In this document: piece by piece, positions 20,706 through 32,413 of the stretch | How positions within the stretch are numbered: the first letter of the stretch is position 1 | How the letters are laid out: each line of letters opens with the position of its first letter | NCBI GenBank assembly: GCA_001695595.3 | Contig: MBPM02000094.1 | Coordinates: 124,001-188,000 of the forward strand | From: Plasmopara viticola | Lineage: Eukaryota; Oomycota; Peronosporomycetes; Peronosporales; Peronosporaceae | Reading direction: 5' to 3' | Length of the DNA: 64,000 nucleotides | Made by a program: the position numbers and the translations under genes | Notes under the pieces: model-generated | The model's database searches: none | What the model saw: the letters and a program-made list of their open reading frames with translations, nothing else | What the model was told of the DNA's origin: nothing

Positions 20706-20949
20706 CGGATCTAATGGTATCTATCTATAAGGTGTTTTGACACTAAAGTAAATTACAAAATCTGCAGAGAACGTTGGCTGTTCACATTTTTGGCACCAAA
20801 GGCATATGCTGTGGCTTTCACCAAAACCAGCAAAAGCGAAATGCGTCAGTTCACCATTAAACACGCTTAAATTGTCAAAAAGCATCGAAACACATTGAAA
20901 AAATAAGGTCCACGGCGAAACCATCTGATGCATATGTAAGCTACATATC

Positions 20950-21955
20950 AATACATTAGGTCGATGATTTAATTGCCGCTTCTACGTGGTAATTGGCGAA
21001 TGGCAACCTGAATCATACAGGCGAGTCGAAAATCTTTGCACAATCATAGAGCACAAAATTTCTCGACTTTTAGCTTATTTTCATCCTTAAACTTGCACAA
21101 AAAGATGAGGTTAAACGTACATCCAGCGCAGCATGGCCGTAAACGAGGCTGCAAACTAGATGAAGTCTTCTTGAATTTGTCTTGCTCAACTATTTGTAAA
21201 GTGAGCCTCACATTAATTGTATACGAACATGAACAACTTATTGCTGCATGGGAAGAGGTGCTTATCGTCACACACGTATATTGCTCAGTGTCTTTAGCAA
21301 TCTTGCTCATTCAACCGATCCAATCTATACAAAATCAATAAACGTAATATCTAGTATTATAAAGTTGAATCATTAGCTCTAAAGCTTTTTTTATTTACAG
21401 GTTCCCACGACATCAAAAATTTACAGCCTGTAAATTCAACTATTAAAAGTAAGAGAATAATAATTGTAAAGAAACCTAATTAGTTTTAAATAAAGTTATT
21501 AAATAAAAAAAATATTTCACTTATAATATTACTTAGAGCAGTTTCCCTCTTGACGCACTCCTTGTGTACTGTAGTACTGTAGTCTGCCTTAATGAAGCGT
21601 TTCTCAAGCAGCTTAAAATTGTATATGCCAGTGTAGCGGTGTTGTCAAGGCGCTCGCTTCCTAGTCTTGACGAAAAATGCAGACAATGAAATTTTTCAAT
21701 GAAGATCAGTGTACGCTTTAACGATAGCGCTGAAATGCCCCTCAAAAAAACTACTTTCGTAATCGAACTGTAAAAATTACGTGGCTACAATTGCCAAGTT
21801 TTTGCAAGTAGAGGGTGAGAAATAGAAATTCCATATTATGGCAAGCATCTTGTCTGTACTTATTATAAGTGACGGGAATACGAGACGAACTATCGCTCAA
21901 GCTATCGTGGGCGTGAGCCCATTTTTGTAATTGCAAGCTTTGGCAAAAAAAAAGA
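20950..21955. other. Noncoding stretch, nothing recognised
   Basis: AT-rich, with overlapping sense/antisense frames of similar size (21,036-21,341) typical of chance ORFs. No family motif. Confidence 0.35.
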
Positions 21956-22045
21956 ACTTGCAAAAAGCAAGGCCTTTGCAAAAGCAAGAATTAATCATTA
22001 TACTTGCAAAAAGCAAAGCCTTTGCAAAAGCAAGAATTAATCATT
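21956..22045. repeat. 44-bp direct repeat, period 46, two copies
   Basis: Units 21,956-21,999 and 22,002-22,045 are identical except for one base (CAA(G/A)GCC); each contains CTTGCAAAAAGCAA and TTTGCAAAAGCAAG. It lies at the edge of the duplicated WRKY19-like locus. Confidence 0.9.
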
Positions 22046-22740
22046 GAAGGCTTTGTCCTCGCTTTAACCGCGATAGCTCGACACTGTGAGTACGAGCTTC
22101 GATGCATAGCGCATCGTATTATATTGGTTCAGGAGACGGACAACGCCATAAAGCAACAAAGCCATATTGTAATAATAGGCTTGAAAAACTTGTAACAACG
22201 GTCTCATTATTCTAACGTGAACCACGACCACGCATTGACCACAAAAGACTTAGCCCATTCGGTGCTTGGACAACATCTAGTTGACGCGCTTGAATCGCGC
22301 TTTCTTCTGCTTCTCGCTTGTGATCCTTTCAAAACAATTGGTGACATAATTTGAGCCACTTGGTTGTAAGGGACCACACTCACAGGTTTTAGAACCATTC
22401 TAGAATGTCAGTGAGCGTAGGTTACAAACATCCTATATGTTTTCGATAATAAAACTTAACCCACATTCAAGGAGAGATGATACATATATTCATATTAGTT
22501 AATAGGAAAGGCGACGTACTAGGAGTAGTGACTTACATGAGAAAAACAGTAGGAAGAAAGTGGATAGGTTACATATCAGTCTAAGAAATAATATCACTTT
22601 TTAGTTCGCCACAAATCGTCAAGTCAACCTACAACCTACAGTCCAACACCACCGACCAACACCCAGATCCTCACATTGGTCAACTCCCAGTAGTCTTTTC
22701 TAATTACAAATCACTCCAAAATTTGGCCTTTCTGTTTGGA
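22040..22740 (+). repeat. Duplicated upstream flank of the WRKY19-like gene
   Basis: Shares CATAAAGCAACAAAGCC / CATAAGGTAACAAAGCC, ATAATTTGAGCCACTTGGTTG and CCAAAATTTGGCCT blocks with 48,260-48,720, in the same order and orientation, ahead of a WRKY19-like coding region in both. Confidence 0.7.
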
Positions 22741-22759
22741 AATCACTTAAAAATCTGGC

Positions 22760-23295
22760 TTTGAGCCACAAAGTCGTCTCTGTGACTAAGCCAGAATCTA
22801 CTTCTCCTTGGTCTTTCCCCTGCACGTCCCTCGTGACTCACCATTTCTCTCCCTCAGAGCTCTGCCAGTCCGTAAGCCGCAGCTGGCATCCCTCATTGGT
22901 CCCACGCTACCTTCCACCACTGCATCTCGACAATCTCTCATCGACATTGCAAGCGAGGATAAATCGACAGAGAGCCTGAAGACATGAATCACAAGGGCAT
23001 CCAGAACAGTCGTCACAAGGCAGCTCTTTCGAGTATACTATCATCATCTGACACGAAGTCGGAGACAGACCAGCTCAAGACGCAAAAGCGCGACGCAATG
23101 CATGTTATAAATGTGGTAAAACTTACACACTCTTAAAAAGTTATAAATGACTGCTATGATTACTTTGACAAATCTACGACCTTGGAACCAATGAGATACA
23201 AAGTAGTAAATTTTGCGCTGTGAAAGAATGTCTCAATCGTGCTAAATTCGCTAGGCGCTGCTGTAAGCACCGTGGCTATGCTCTCCTATTATGAT
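22760..23295 (+). pseudogene. WRKY19-like Cys/His repeat protein, N-terminal half (pseudogene)
   Basis: Similar throughout to 48,720-49,195: the start region (TCTCCTTGGTCTT...), the GGGCATCCAGAACAGTCGTCACAAG segment and the first CxxxxC...CxxH unit (CAVKECLNRAKFARRCCKHR). Frames are broken by stops, and similarity ends near 23,285 right after the first unit. The remaining units lie inverted at 24,140-23,940. Confidence 0.7.
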
Positions 23296-23699
23296 TATAT
23301 CGATTTCCCTGTATACAATGAATCTCAGATGTGCTTATGATCTTTCGGTCAGCAACCATTCAATATCCTTGGTCTGAAGGGATTGATGAGATTGCAGTTC
23401 GAAGACTACTTTTTACTAATGCCGACTCTCACTATCATGTCCTCACCACGAGGCGATTGAGGATCCAATACAAGTAAATAAACACAACAACATTGCATTT
23501 ATGGTCCTACTTATAATAATTTATTACATGAACTATAATTTAGGCAGGGATCATACTTATTTCAGGATATGCAGACCGGTATAGATACCGATAAGTTTAT
23601 GTCGTACACCAGGTACCAAAATTCTGTGAAGGCCCGCTTTGACCTTTTACAACAAAAGCTCAGCTTCGTACATGAATTACATAAAAGTTGAAAGCTACC

Positions 23700-24150
23700 C
23701 ATCATGCAAACATGATAGTAAGACAAAGCTCGAGATATTGACTAAGTCTGTTAGCATTTACACTCGCCAGAGACGTCACTGCCTCGTTGACAAGCATCCA
23801 CTGGTGGTACTCATTTGAGCATTCATACGCGTGTACACCATTTTCAAGGATGTTTTGACAAAAAAATGAATTACAAAATTGATTATCAAAAAGAGCATAA
23901 GAGAAGCGCTCAAAAAACGATTGTCTCTGATCACAATCATAATAAAGTGCCTGGCAATAATTCTGTTTGCGCTTGTATACTGCTTTAAAACATTCTAACG
24001 GCATGCGCCCAGCAAAACCGTTCGAGACTGCAATTGTACAGCAGTATTTTAACGAGCACACGGTACCTCCGCCATGTGACCAGCAAACTCCCTTACACAT
24101 GGCACGATCGGTGCAGTTCGACACCTTGCAGCGCACCTGGATCATACTAA
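23700..24150 (-). pseudogene. WRKY19-like Cys/His repeat protein, C-terminal half, inverted (pseudogene)
   Basis: The minus strand from about 24,140 encodes units 2-4: VRCKVSNCTDRAMCKGVCWSHGG, CSLKYCCTIAVSNGF and a decayed last unit ending YYDCDQ. The frame then runs into unrelated sequence, giving a 165-residue frame. The third unit lost its CWAHGG by frameshift. It begins precisely where the plus-strand half at 23,285 stops. Confidence 0.75.
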
Positions 24151-24377
24151 AAAGAAGGGAGTAAAGCCACAACAACTGCATAGAGTAATTAGTACACATT
24201 TTGCCAATGTCTTAACTTCGAATCAAGCGAGACAAAAGCTAAAATTGCAATTGAGTAATGATTCACATTACGTCCACACTACTCGGAAAGTCAAAGGTAT
24301 CATCTGTGTAACAATCGATACGAATACCGGTATATTATGTACAAAATTACCATCACTTAAATCAACTATTATTTTTC

Positions 24378-24430
24378 AAAACTCCTAATCAGCTCCGGTA
24401 TTGCTTATTTTGCAAAGCTCCTTCCTTCCC
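24378..24430 (+). promoter_or_regulatory. Conserved effector leader, type A
   Basis: AATCAGCTCCGGTATT at 24,387-24,402, followed by TTTTGCAAAGC, matches the leader of the giant effector at 7,237. Confidence 0.5.
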
Positions 24431-26299
24431 ATGAACGGCGCGTACTGCGTGGCTATTGCGCTTCTCGTTGCAGCCAGCAGCCGAACAGCTGCAGAATCTG
24501 ACCAGGTCGAGCCTTATCAAGCACCCAATAATGACTGTATGACGCCTGGTGATACCGTTAATAAGATGCTGCCGAGGCGAGTTCTTCGAGAAAGGCCTGA
24601 CCTAAAGGACAAGTTGGCGGTCTACGCGAGCGATGAAGAGCGCACGTTAGCCCGCTTATCGGAAGGTAACAGTATTGCAAAAGGATTAGAACAGACAATT
24701 ATAAAGTCGGCTAATGTGTTGAGGACGGATGGAGAAGATGTGATTGCGAACGCTGTGAAGCCAATTAAGAAGTTTAATCGATTGAAACCTATGTTGGAGA
24801 TGAAAAATAGCAAGCACCAGCACGTCTATCCGACGCTTGACGAAATATCTGGACATGAATTGCATACTACACCGACTTCAAAAAAGTCTTTGGTGTCATC
24901 GGCATCGGCAAAAAGACGGGGGAGAGATGAGCCAAAAGTCACAGTGAATACTGCTGAAAGACCTGTGAAAAAAATGCAGCACGACTCCCGATTCGCACCT
25001 TCAGGCTCCACTCCGACTAGCGCCGCCGCTGCTGATGGTCGGCTAAGCAAGCAGCTGATCGCTCGGAAAGCAAAAAATAATGACAAGAACAAACGATCTG
25101 ACGAGGTGAAGATCGGAAACAAAAAGCGCCAGCGCATTGAGCCGATGCCCAACAATGTGGGTGCACAAGAGCTTCATACTACTCCAAATATAAAAAAGTA
25201 TATGGTGTCGGTGACGAAAAATGCGCCAGTTGTATTGGCAAAAAGATTGGAACCAAACAAGCCAAAATTTATTATAAACAATGCCGTTAGGTCTTTGAAG
25301 AAGCACGACTTTCTATCTGCACCTCCAGACTCTTTTTCGACTAGCGCCGCTGCTCCTGATGGTCGACACAACAAGCAGCTGATCGCTCAGAAGCCTTTTG
25401 AAATTGACTTGAACGAGCATCCGAACGAGGTAGAGGTCAGAAATAGCCAGCGTCAGTCCATCGATCCGACGCCTAACAGTGTGGGTGGACAAGCACTGCA
25501 TGCTCGACCAAATTTTGAAAATGCTTTGGTGTCGGTCGCGAACAATGCGCCATTCGCATCGGCAGATAGACTGGTTAAAGATGAGCCGACTGTTACTGTC
25601 AATAATGCTGTAAGACCCCAAACGGAGCACGGTCATCAACCCGCCCCTTCAGGCTCTTTTACGACCAGCGCTGCCGCTCCTAATGGTCGACTCGATAAGC
25701 AGCTGATTACGCAGAAAGCGTTTAAGTTCGGCTCAAACAAACACTCTGACGAGGTGGCTTCACATCCAATCGAGAATCCTCTGCACTTGCGCGAAGAAAA
25801 TGAAAAATATGCGCATCCTGCGACGGTACAGATTCAACGCGTTCCTGTTGATTGGAAGTCTGAACTAGCGAGAGGCCCCCGCGTGCGTGAAAAAGATAAA
25901 ATTACCATGGAGGCAAGAAAGCTCCACGAGGCATTTCTCCAGGCTTTTGTTCTGCCATTCCACCAGTATCCGGCGGAGACGGTTAAGATGCTTCGCATCA
26001 TGAAATGGAGTGTAAGTCCAAGTCCAAACAACAATCTTGCTATCGATGCACTTAGGGATTTGGCATATTCACAGGGATCGAAAAGGTTAAGGGTGCTGTT
26101 GCACCCAGATTTGGAAAAGTTGCTGGGGGAAGAAATGACGATGAGGAAGAACAAGGAGACTTTAAGGAATGCCTACCTTGTGAAGTTGTTTATCATGTAC
26201 GAGTTATTCTATGACTTTTGCCATGGCAATAGAAATCTTATTGACAATTTGCCCAAGAAAAGCATCCGCCGTGATTCGATCCTAAAGTTTTCGACTTGA
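24431..26299 (+). CDS. RxLR-dEER effector, 622 residues, three modules
   Basis: The ATG at 24,431 gives MNGAYCVAIALLVAASSRTAAES, a clear signal peptide; an upstream in-frame TTG at 24,401 is not a start. RVLR is at residues 50-53 and DEER at 68-71. Three modules and a part follow, with KRRGRDEP, KRLEPNKP and DRLVKDEP openings, KKRQRIEP basic patch and a DLNEHP match at residues 326-331 (25,406-25,423). The C-terminal domain has LPFHQYPAETVKMLR and [17 protein letters not shown]. Its leader and 3' flank resemble the 7.2-kb gene and the 4.2-kb pseudogene, so these form one subfamily. It is the only complete plus-strand effector here. Host-cell effector by family; target unknown. Confidence 0.93.
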   Translation: MNGAYCVAIALLVAASSRTAAESDQVEPYQAPNNDCMTPGDTVNKMLPRRVLRERPDLKDKLAVYASDEERTLARLSEGNSIAKGLEQTIIKSANVLRTDGEDVIANAVKPIKKFNRLKPMLEMKNSKHQHVYPTLDEISGHELHTTPTSKKSLVSSASAKRRGRDEPKVTVNTAERPVKKMQHDSRFAPSGSTPTSAAAADGRLSKQLIARKAKNNDKNKRSDEVKIGNKKRQRIEPMPNNVGAQELHTTPNIKKYMVSVTKNAPVVLAKRLEPNKPKFIINNAVRSLKKHDFLSAPPDSFSTSAAAPDGRHNKQLIAQKPFEIDLNEHPNEVEVRNSQRQSIDPTPNSVGGQALHARPNFENALVSVANNAPFASADRLVKDEPTVTVNNAVRPQTEHGHQPAPSGSFTTSAAAPNGRLDKQLITQKAFKFGSNKHSDEVASHPIENPLHLREENEKYAHPATVQIQRVPVDWKSELARGPRVREKDKITMEARKLHEAFLQAFVLPFHQYPAETVKMLRIMKWSVSPSPNNNLAIDALRDLAYSQGSKRLRVLLHPDLEKLLGEEMTMRKNKETLRNAYLVKLFIMYELFYDFCHGNRNLIDNLPKKSIRRDSILKFST

Positions 26300-26519
26300 A
26301 ACAGTGTCGTCAAGCTCCATGTTTTCATGACCGAGACTCGATAATTAGCATAAACGCTCCACCAGTGGATACATTACGTTATTTTCTGGAACACTTTTAT
26401 GGACTTTATAAATAAAAATGCACTCTTACAAGGTATTATATCGCAGTGAGAAAACACAATTTTAGCTCTGATGTAATATGGCACATACAGTTTTTTATGT
26501 ATTTTAAAAAAACAAAGAT

Positions 26520-26740
26520 CCTAGAGATGTGTGTTACTTTCAGACCCTGCTATTGTGCATATAGAGCTTTTGCTTTGGAAATAAATGTGCGGTCGGGAAC
26601 CCTCTCGCCCCGTAGCTGATCGCACGGCCAAATAGATAGTTAACGATTGCGTGCTCTTGCGTTGTCGTTTCTTCTAAAGTGTCGTTTCTAAAGCAAAGTA
26701 TTTGTTTTTGCTGTGCATGACGCGTTCTTGAGCGTCAACT
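26520..26740 (+). repeat. Flank repeat shared, inverted, with 52,990-53,235
   Basis: AGAGATGTGTGTT, CCTGCTATTGTGCATA, CCTCTCGCCCCGTAG and GCGTTGTCGTTTCTTCTA are shared with the reverse complement of 52,990-53,235. A remnant is also visible near 32,820-32,870. Confidence 0.7.
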
Positions 26741-27099
26741 CTGTGCTAGGCTGACACTTGAGAGTTATCATTACCGAACATTTGAGTCTTTATACTACGA
26801 TCAATCCTATTAACGCGCTGAGGCCGTGGCAACTAAAATCTCGAGCCCGGTGTCGAAGCCTCAAAAATTTTGTAGTATTTCGCCGCCGATGGATATTCGA
26901 ATCCCACACTTATTTTAGTCAGGTACTCGTGGACTCCATCGATTAAATCCGCTATTTGTATTTAATGTCATACCGCGATGGAAGCTGTAGCGTTTTCAAT
27001 GATAGGAAGCAGGGACTTATGAGTGCTGCTACCGCTGTTCAAAGTTGTGAGCTTAAAAATCCATTCAGTGCAATCAACTTAAAAAGGCAGACTCTGGGA

Positions 27100-28650
27100 T
27101 ATATTTCTATTGCGGTGGCGAGATGCGTAAAACAACTCGTACATGATGACCACCTTGACAGAATAGGCATCATGAAAAGTATTTTGAAGTCTTTCACATT
27201 AAGAAACACCACCAGCATATTTGTTTGAAGTCGGCCTGGACTCATAACGCCTTTGTCTGTGGCAGTTTTGGTTTTTCTACCAGACTCTTGAATGTTGTGA
27301 GAGGTTGGCTGTTGTCTGGTCTTTAGGTTCCATTCCATGTGACTACGTCGATAATTTTGGCCGTCAGTTGCGGATACTGGTGGAATGGCAGCTCAAAGGT
27401 CGTCTCGAGAATCACCGCGTGCATCATGCTCAAAGTCCATCAGAGATAGATACGCTTCAACAATTTAACACCGCAAGATTCGAAGCCGTGCCGTTTCCTT
27501 CGCGCAAGTGCAAAGGTGCCGAACTTGATGCGATTATTTTTACTATAGACTTTGAGTTGTTTGCCTTGAACGCCTTCTAACCAATCAGCTGATTATCGCG
27601 TTGACCAACAGGAGCGACGACGCAAGGGCCTGAAAGCGCGGGTCGGTTGTCGTCGTGCGTTTTGATGCTTGCAGTTTCTTTCATTACGACTCTGGGCACA
27701 CAATTGGCTAGTCACGTAAGCCATTGTGGCACCATTAAAATAAATATAATCTCCTGCTCTGCAAAAGCAAAAGATACTTTTGTCCATACAACGGGTTAGG
27801 CGTCAGATAGATGCGTTTTTGATTAATTCGCTTGAAGATTGGCAGCGGAAGCTGCAAAAAAAGACGGGCTGGTTGTCAAGGTGTGGAGGCAGGCTCGAAC
27901 GTTCGTTCAAGCGAAGTGTGAGTTAACACCTCTTGCTTGTATGGATAGCGGAGACGGGGGATGGATGGAGCAATAAATGCCACTCGGCAAAAGACTTGTA
28001 GTCTCTTGTGCTGATCAATGCAAATGCAGTAGTGTATTACCGTTCCTCATGCCTATTTCTCCAGAGCGACTATTAGGAAGGGGCGATTCGCTGCGACTTC
28101 TGCCACCAGTCGGTTCGCGTAGATAGGTTCGCGTAGACCGGTTTGCGTAGATCGAGGCTGGCGGTCCAAGGTAGCCATGTCTGGAATACTGGTATCTGCC
28201 TACATCTGTCCACAAGACTTGACATCTGCATCAGTGCTCATTCTATTACCTAAGAGCCAAAAAGTCTTGTATTGATAGGTTTCCAACTGGCATTCAATCC
28301 ACCTGTACCTGATAAATGCGCTGGCAATCATTGTTGTCGGCCTTAACATAAGGTAATCATTGTTTTCCCACTCGAGAATCTTCTGCATTTTCACGTTTGA
28401 GTTGCGCTCTTAATCGTTTCCAGAAGGTAAAAAAAAACCTGCGCTCTTTCTCGCTTCCAGATAGCATGAAGTCGTAGCGTTAAATGTTTCGAATTCAAAG
28501 ATCTTTCGCAGGTAAAATTCTAGCAATTGTACCACTAGGCACCACGAAGCCATTTTCACTTTTCTGCAAAGGCTAAATCTGGTCAAATTTTGCAGCTATT
28601 CGACTGCTGGCCGCGACAAGAAGCACAATTACCACTCGGGTATGCGCCAT
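27100..28650 (-). pseudogene. RxLR-type effector pseudogene, full span but decayed
   Basis: The minus strand keeps the ends: an ATG at 28,650 followed by a good signal peptide (MAHTRVVIVLLVAASSRIAA), and near 27,215-27,125 the AYSVKVVIMYELF block. Between them, fragments of the module and of the HQYP segment (around 27,386) and a decayed IDAS/IRR region (27,810) are seen in shifting frames. Total span, about 1.55 kb, equals a two-module member. Many frameshifts and stops; no recognisable RxLR. Confidence 0.7.
28112..28153. repeat. 14-bp tandem repeat, three copies
   Basis: GGTTCGCGTAGATA, GGTTCGCGTAGACC and GGTTTGCGTAGATC in direct tandem inside the pseudogene; one cause of its disruption. 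Confidence 0.9.
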
Positions 28651-28984
28651 GACAAATGGCTGTCTGTAAGAGTGCATTTGCGTAGGAGTAATTTCTAATA
28701 AGTTTTTTCTTAGCTATTTTTGATGGAAAAAAACTACGCATTCGCGCAGACATTTGCTTATTACCAAGCTAAAATGTCAAATTCTCAGTATATAAGAAGA
28801 AATTTACTTTTGACGACCGCTGTTTCTGTCACCTTCCAAGTCTCTAATATTTGTGCCTACTAGCAAAATCCATTGTCATTTTGTACAAGAATGTAGCTTA
28901 AAATGTTATCATAAATCTACATTGCGGTAACCTATTTGGTGCCACATACGGTACAGCACTCACCAAGCATTTGACAATGCATTG

Positions 28985-29900
28985 ATCACGTCTACTGGCA
29001 CAGTTGATGAGATTTTGCAGAGGCGAGTGCGTCAAAAAGGTCATCACCCAAAGGACAAGTTAACGGTTTCGGGCGACGAAGAGCGCGTCTCGGACAATTT
29101 CCGAACAGGATCAGATCAGACTGACATAGACACGATACGCAGAAAATAGGAAGTGCGACAGCTGCGAATGCAATCACGGACCTGCTTCGCAAAATGCCAG
29201 AACCAGCAAGCACCAATGTATTTAAAGGTACTTTCACGACTAACGCTGCCGCTCCTGTTGATCGACCAACAACCAGCTGATCAACCAGAAAGCGCTAAAG
29301 TTCAACATGAAAAACACTTCATACACATTCAATCACGCACTATTTGAACCTGTTTGAAGGAAAAGAGAATTCGGCGTATTCCGCGACGGTGGATTGTCAA
29401 AGCGTTTTTATAACTGAATAGGTTGTTAATCGTTTCACGAGGCGTCTCTCAATATATTTAGCTTACTATTCCACCAGTGTCCGTATGAGATGGCTAAGAT
29501 ATTTAACATTGCCCGGTTAAAAAACTAATACAATTCCAGGATACGGTCATACAGCATTTACGAGCCTGGCAATGACGCAGCAACGGTCAGAGTTGAAGCT
29601 ATTAATGGGTCTAGATTCGACGAAGTTACTGGTGTTGAGATAGCTGATGATGCGGGATGATTTATGAGGTGACAAGAGGCCTTTTATGTGGAGTTAGCCT
29701 TAATTTACGAATCTTTCTGCAATTTTTACCACAGCGTCCGGATTTATTCAGAACCCGACCTTTCAGAGCTGGTTGCCTAAAATGGAGTCTGGAGCTAACA
29801 GTGGCAGAAGCAGTCGACAAACTTCAATCCTCTATGACTAAAATGGCTCCAGCTGCGGTAATTTACATCGACGCTTTAGGACTGGACCCAGGGCAATAGT
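28985..29900 (+). pseudogene. RxLR-type effector pseudogene split by a LINE (5' part)
   Basis: The plus strand encodes TVDEILQRRVRQKGHHPKDK then SGDEERVSDNF, so dEER is kept but RVLR has become RVRQ. A short central region and a C-terminal block FYVELALIYESFCNFY (near 29,690) follow. The product would be much shorter than intact members. Paralogous to 51,950-52,740 throughout, including GTGGCAGAAGCA(G/A)TCG and CTTTA(G/C)GA(C/G)TGGACCCAG; the remainder of the shared segment resumes at 32,461 after the LINE. Confidence 0.7.
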
Positions 29901-30261
29901 TTTGTCTTTTATTGTCTTCGTTATGACATTACGCAGTATGACATTTTGTAGAATACGTATCATTATACACTTGAAATTACTACCTATGCGAATATAAAAA
30001 TCCATAAGTTGGACGAAATAAAACTAAGATCTTGAAACTTTGTTGGAGTGTAAACGGCGATAGAGTTGAAGAGCCGATTGATGTATAGAGCGCGTGGAGA
30101 TGCAGTGTAGATTGGGGAATATCGTGAACTCGGAAGATAGTAAATTATTCGTCAAAGAGTGAGTATGGATCTTGACCGAAGTTTTGATACCATTCATCAC
30201 TGAATGCTTTAAGCTGTGGCTCGAATCGGGTGTGGCCACTTGTACGCGGGTGGGTCATCGC

Positions 30262-30890
30262 TTAATGGAGTCGTTGATAATGAAGACGAATCATCGTCAA
30301 ACACTGGTGAAACGTTCCCTCAGCGTGAAGAGGGGGTTTGTCGAAGATTGCTTTGTTTCGAGTTAGCCATAATGTGCGCAGAATAACGCAGCGAACAACG
30401 TTGAATAGACGAATCGGCGTAAGTGTACCAAAAGTAGCTTGATGTTCATCGGGAACATCCAGCTGGTTAAGGAACAAAACGTGTGGCCAATTAATGGAAA
30501 TCTTGAAAATTCGTGAAAACGGAGGAAGAAAGCGGCACCATAAAAATTGGGCCATGTGGCAGTCCCATAATAAATGAAGTGGAGTCTCAGTTGTGTCGCA
30601 CTCATGAACACATTGTACCGCGTTGGTATGCCAGCGATACTTGTACCGAAAACCAAGCCCGTTATGTTGAAGTCTAAAGACAAAGTCACCGTAAGCGGGA
30701 AGAAGGTCGCGTCGAAGACGACGTTCAAGCGACCAGTGGTGTGGTTGGAGGTGAACGTCAGGGACTGAGAGCTGACGCAGCGGAAGAGGCGGTGGATCTT
30801 GTGCCGTAAGAATTTTCTTCATCAAATGGTTGGAGGCGTAAATGATATCTTGGCCAGCAAAAGTCCAAATGTGAAGCGCGCTGATCATGC
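30262..30890 (-). pseudogene. LINE C-terminal region with RT zinc-binding domain
   Basis: Longest frame of the element, 208 codons. It contains LHLLWDCHMAQFLWCRFLPP with a CxxxC...HLLWDC arrangement typical of the zf-RVT domain that follows the reverse transcriptase in plant and oomycete L1-type elements. Upstream frames overlap it with shifts. Confidence 0.7.
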
Positions 30891-31221
30891 CTTCAGGTGG
30901 TAGTGGATGTATTAAAAAGTCTTGGTAATGTTGAGGAACGTCAATGCATGAGGCAAGTTTTTGAACGACCGCTGTAAGAACCGACCCGTTTTAATAGAAG
31001 AACCGGCCAAGGCTGTGCGTAAAGTATCCTGGTCTGGAAGAGCGCCATACACAGTACAGAATGCTGAAAGTCTGAGAATTCTTTGATGGCTGAAGAATCA
31101 GGAAGCCTTCCGATGAAGCATTGCCAAAGGGCGGTTTGCTTCCGTAAAACGAAGAAAGACATTGTTCCAAATCGGCCATGTAAGTCGTGTAAGAACAGGG
31201 TTCTCATTGTGTGACTATAAT

Positions 31222-32413
31222 CTAGGTGCTCCAAACTGCGATGGCATTTCTCCAATAAGCAGGAATTGTGTGCCAACGGGAATTCTGTGCTAGCTGAGAA
31301 AGTGGTATGTAAATGAAGTCCAATCCTGAACCTTGACCATTAAAAGCATCATCAATAGCCGCTTGTGCCGGAATAAACCACTTAGGAGGAGCTGAAAAGT
31401 TGCGGCGGCAGTGAACAATAAGCTGACGGATGAGATTGACCTGAAGTAACTCGACCGATGATGCGACTGAAGGTAAATCGAGCCCGCCCGAAGTCTTATC
31501 CACAGAAAACCACTTGCTGGATAGTTGGCCACGAGTAGCAACATCAGCAATTGCTGTCGATGGAGTGTTGTTGACGAAGTTGCGCATGAGCGGAGTAAAT
31601 TGTAGCAGTTCTTGTTTTGAAACTGAAACTGTACCCAGGAAATGCCAAAGTGTTAATAAAATCATCGTCTTAAAGTAGAAGTACTCGACCGCGGATAGTT
31701 CGTGCTCGCCATCGCCAAGAAACACACTGTTTTTGAAACTGATTTAGAAGAGAGCTGAGCTGATGGCTGGGTGTGACAGCTGGTCCAACAGTAATACCCA
31801 AAAGAGAAGTGTGCTCGTGGTTTTGCAATACGCGAGCTCCCGAGTGTTGAAGTTGATTGTAAAGTCCAGTATCGTCGATAGACCAGAGACGAAAAGGAAA
31901 TATGACTGTCTTATCCATATTCAACCGCATACCAGTGGCAAGGCAAAAAGATTGTACTCGAGCCAAAAATTGAGGCGCGTGCGAGAGATTGTTGAAAACT
32001 CCTGTGACATCATCGGCAAAGCTTAGTATGTGATGATGAGAGTCTCGGATTTTAATTGCAGAGTCACCACTGGTTGCCCGCAGGTAGCAAAGCAGAGATT
32101 CAATAAAAAGCACGAACAAACCCGGGGAAAGTGGATCACCAAAAGTCCGAGCGTGAAGAGTTAATAATGACTTGAACTAATGTCCCCTTAAAAAAGGTCT
32201 TGACCCAGTGTCTGAAATTAAATCCAAACCCCCTATGTTGTAATACATAATCCAGTGCCTGCCAGTTGACACTATCGAATGCTTTGGCAAAGTCGAGGCA
32301 AATAGCACCGGCCGGATCACGGGAATTTTTCCGCCGACAGTAGTCTTGAAGATCGTGAAAGTAGCGAAGCGCATGGCGCGTCCCGGAACAAAGCCAAACT
32401 GGCCAACTCCCAA
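31222..32413 (-). pseudogene. LINE reverse transcriptase, frameshifted
   Basis: Three overlapping frames (32,413-32,177; 32,119-31,670; 31,725-31,222) together cover RT motifs from the FGFxxGRA block through the FADD active site to the thumb region (WRWRARTIRGRVLLL). Intervening frameshifts lie near 32,150 and 31,700. The second residue of the usual YADD is conserved, with Phe in the first place, which is common in L1-type elements. Confidence 0.8.

Noticed and set aside
28112..28153. Short regularly repeated units that might suggest a CRISPR array
   Set aside because: Direct tandem units without spacers in a eukaryotic genome; a minisatellite.
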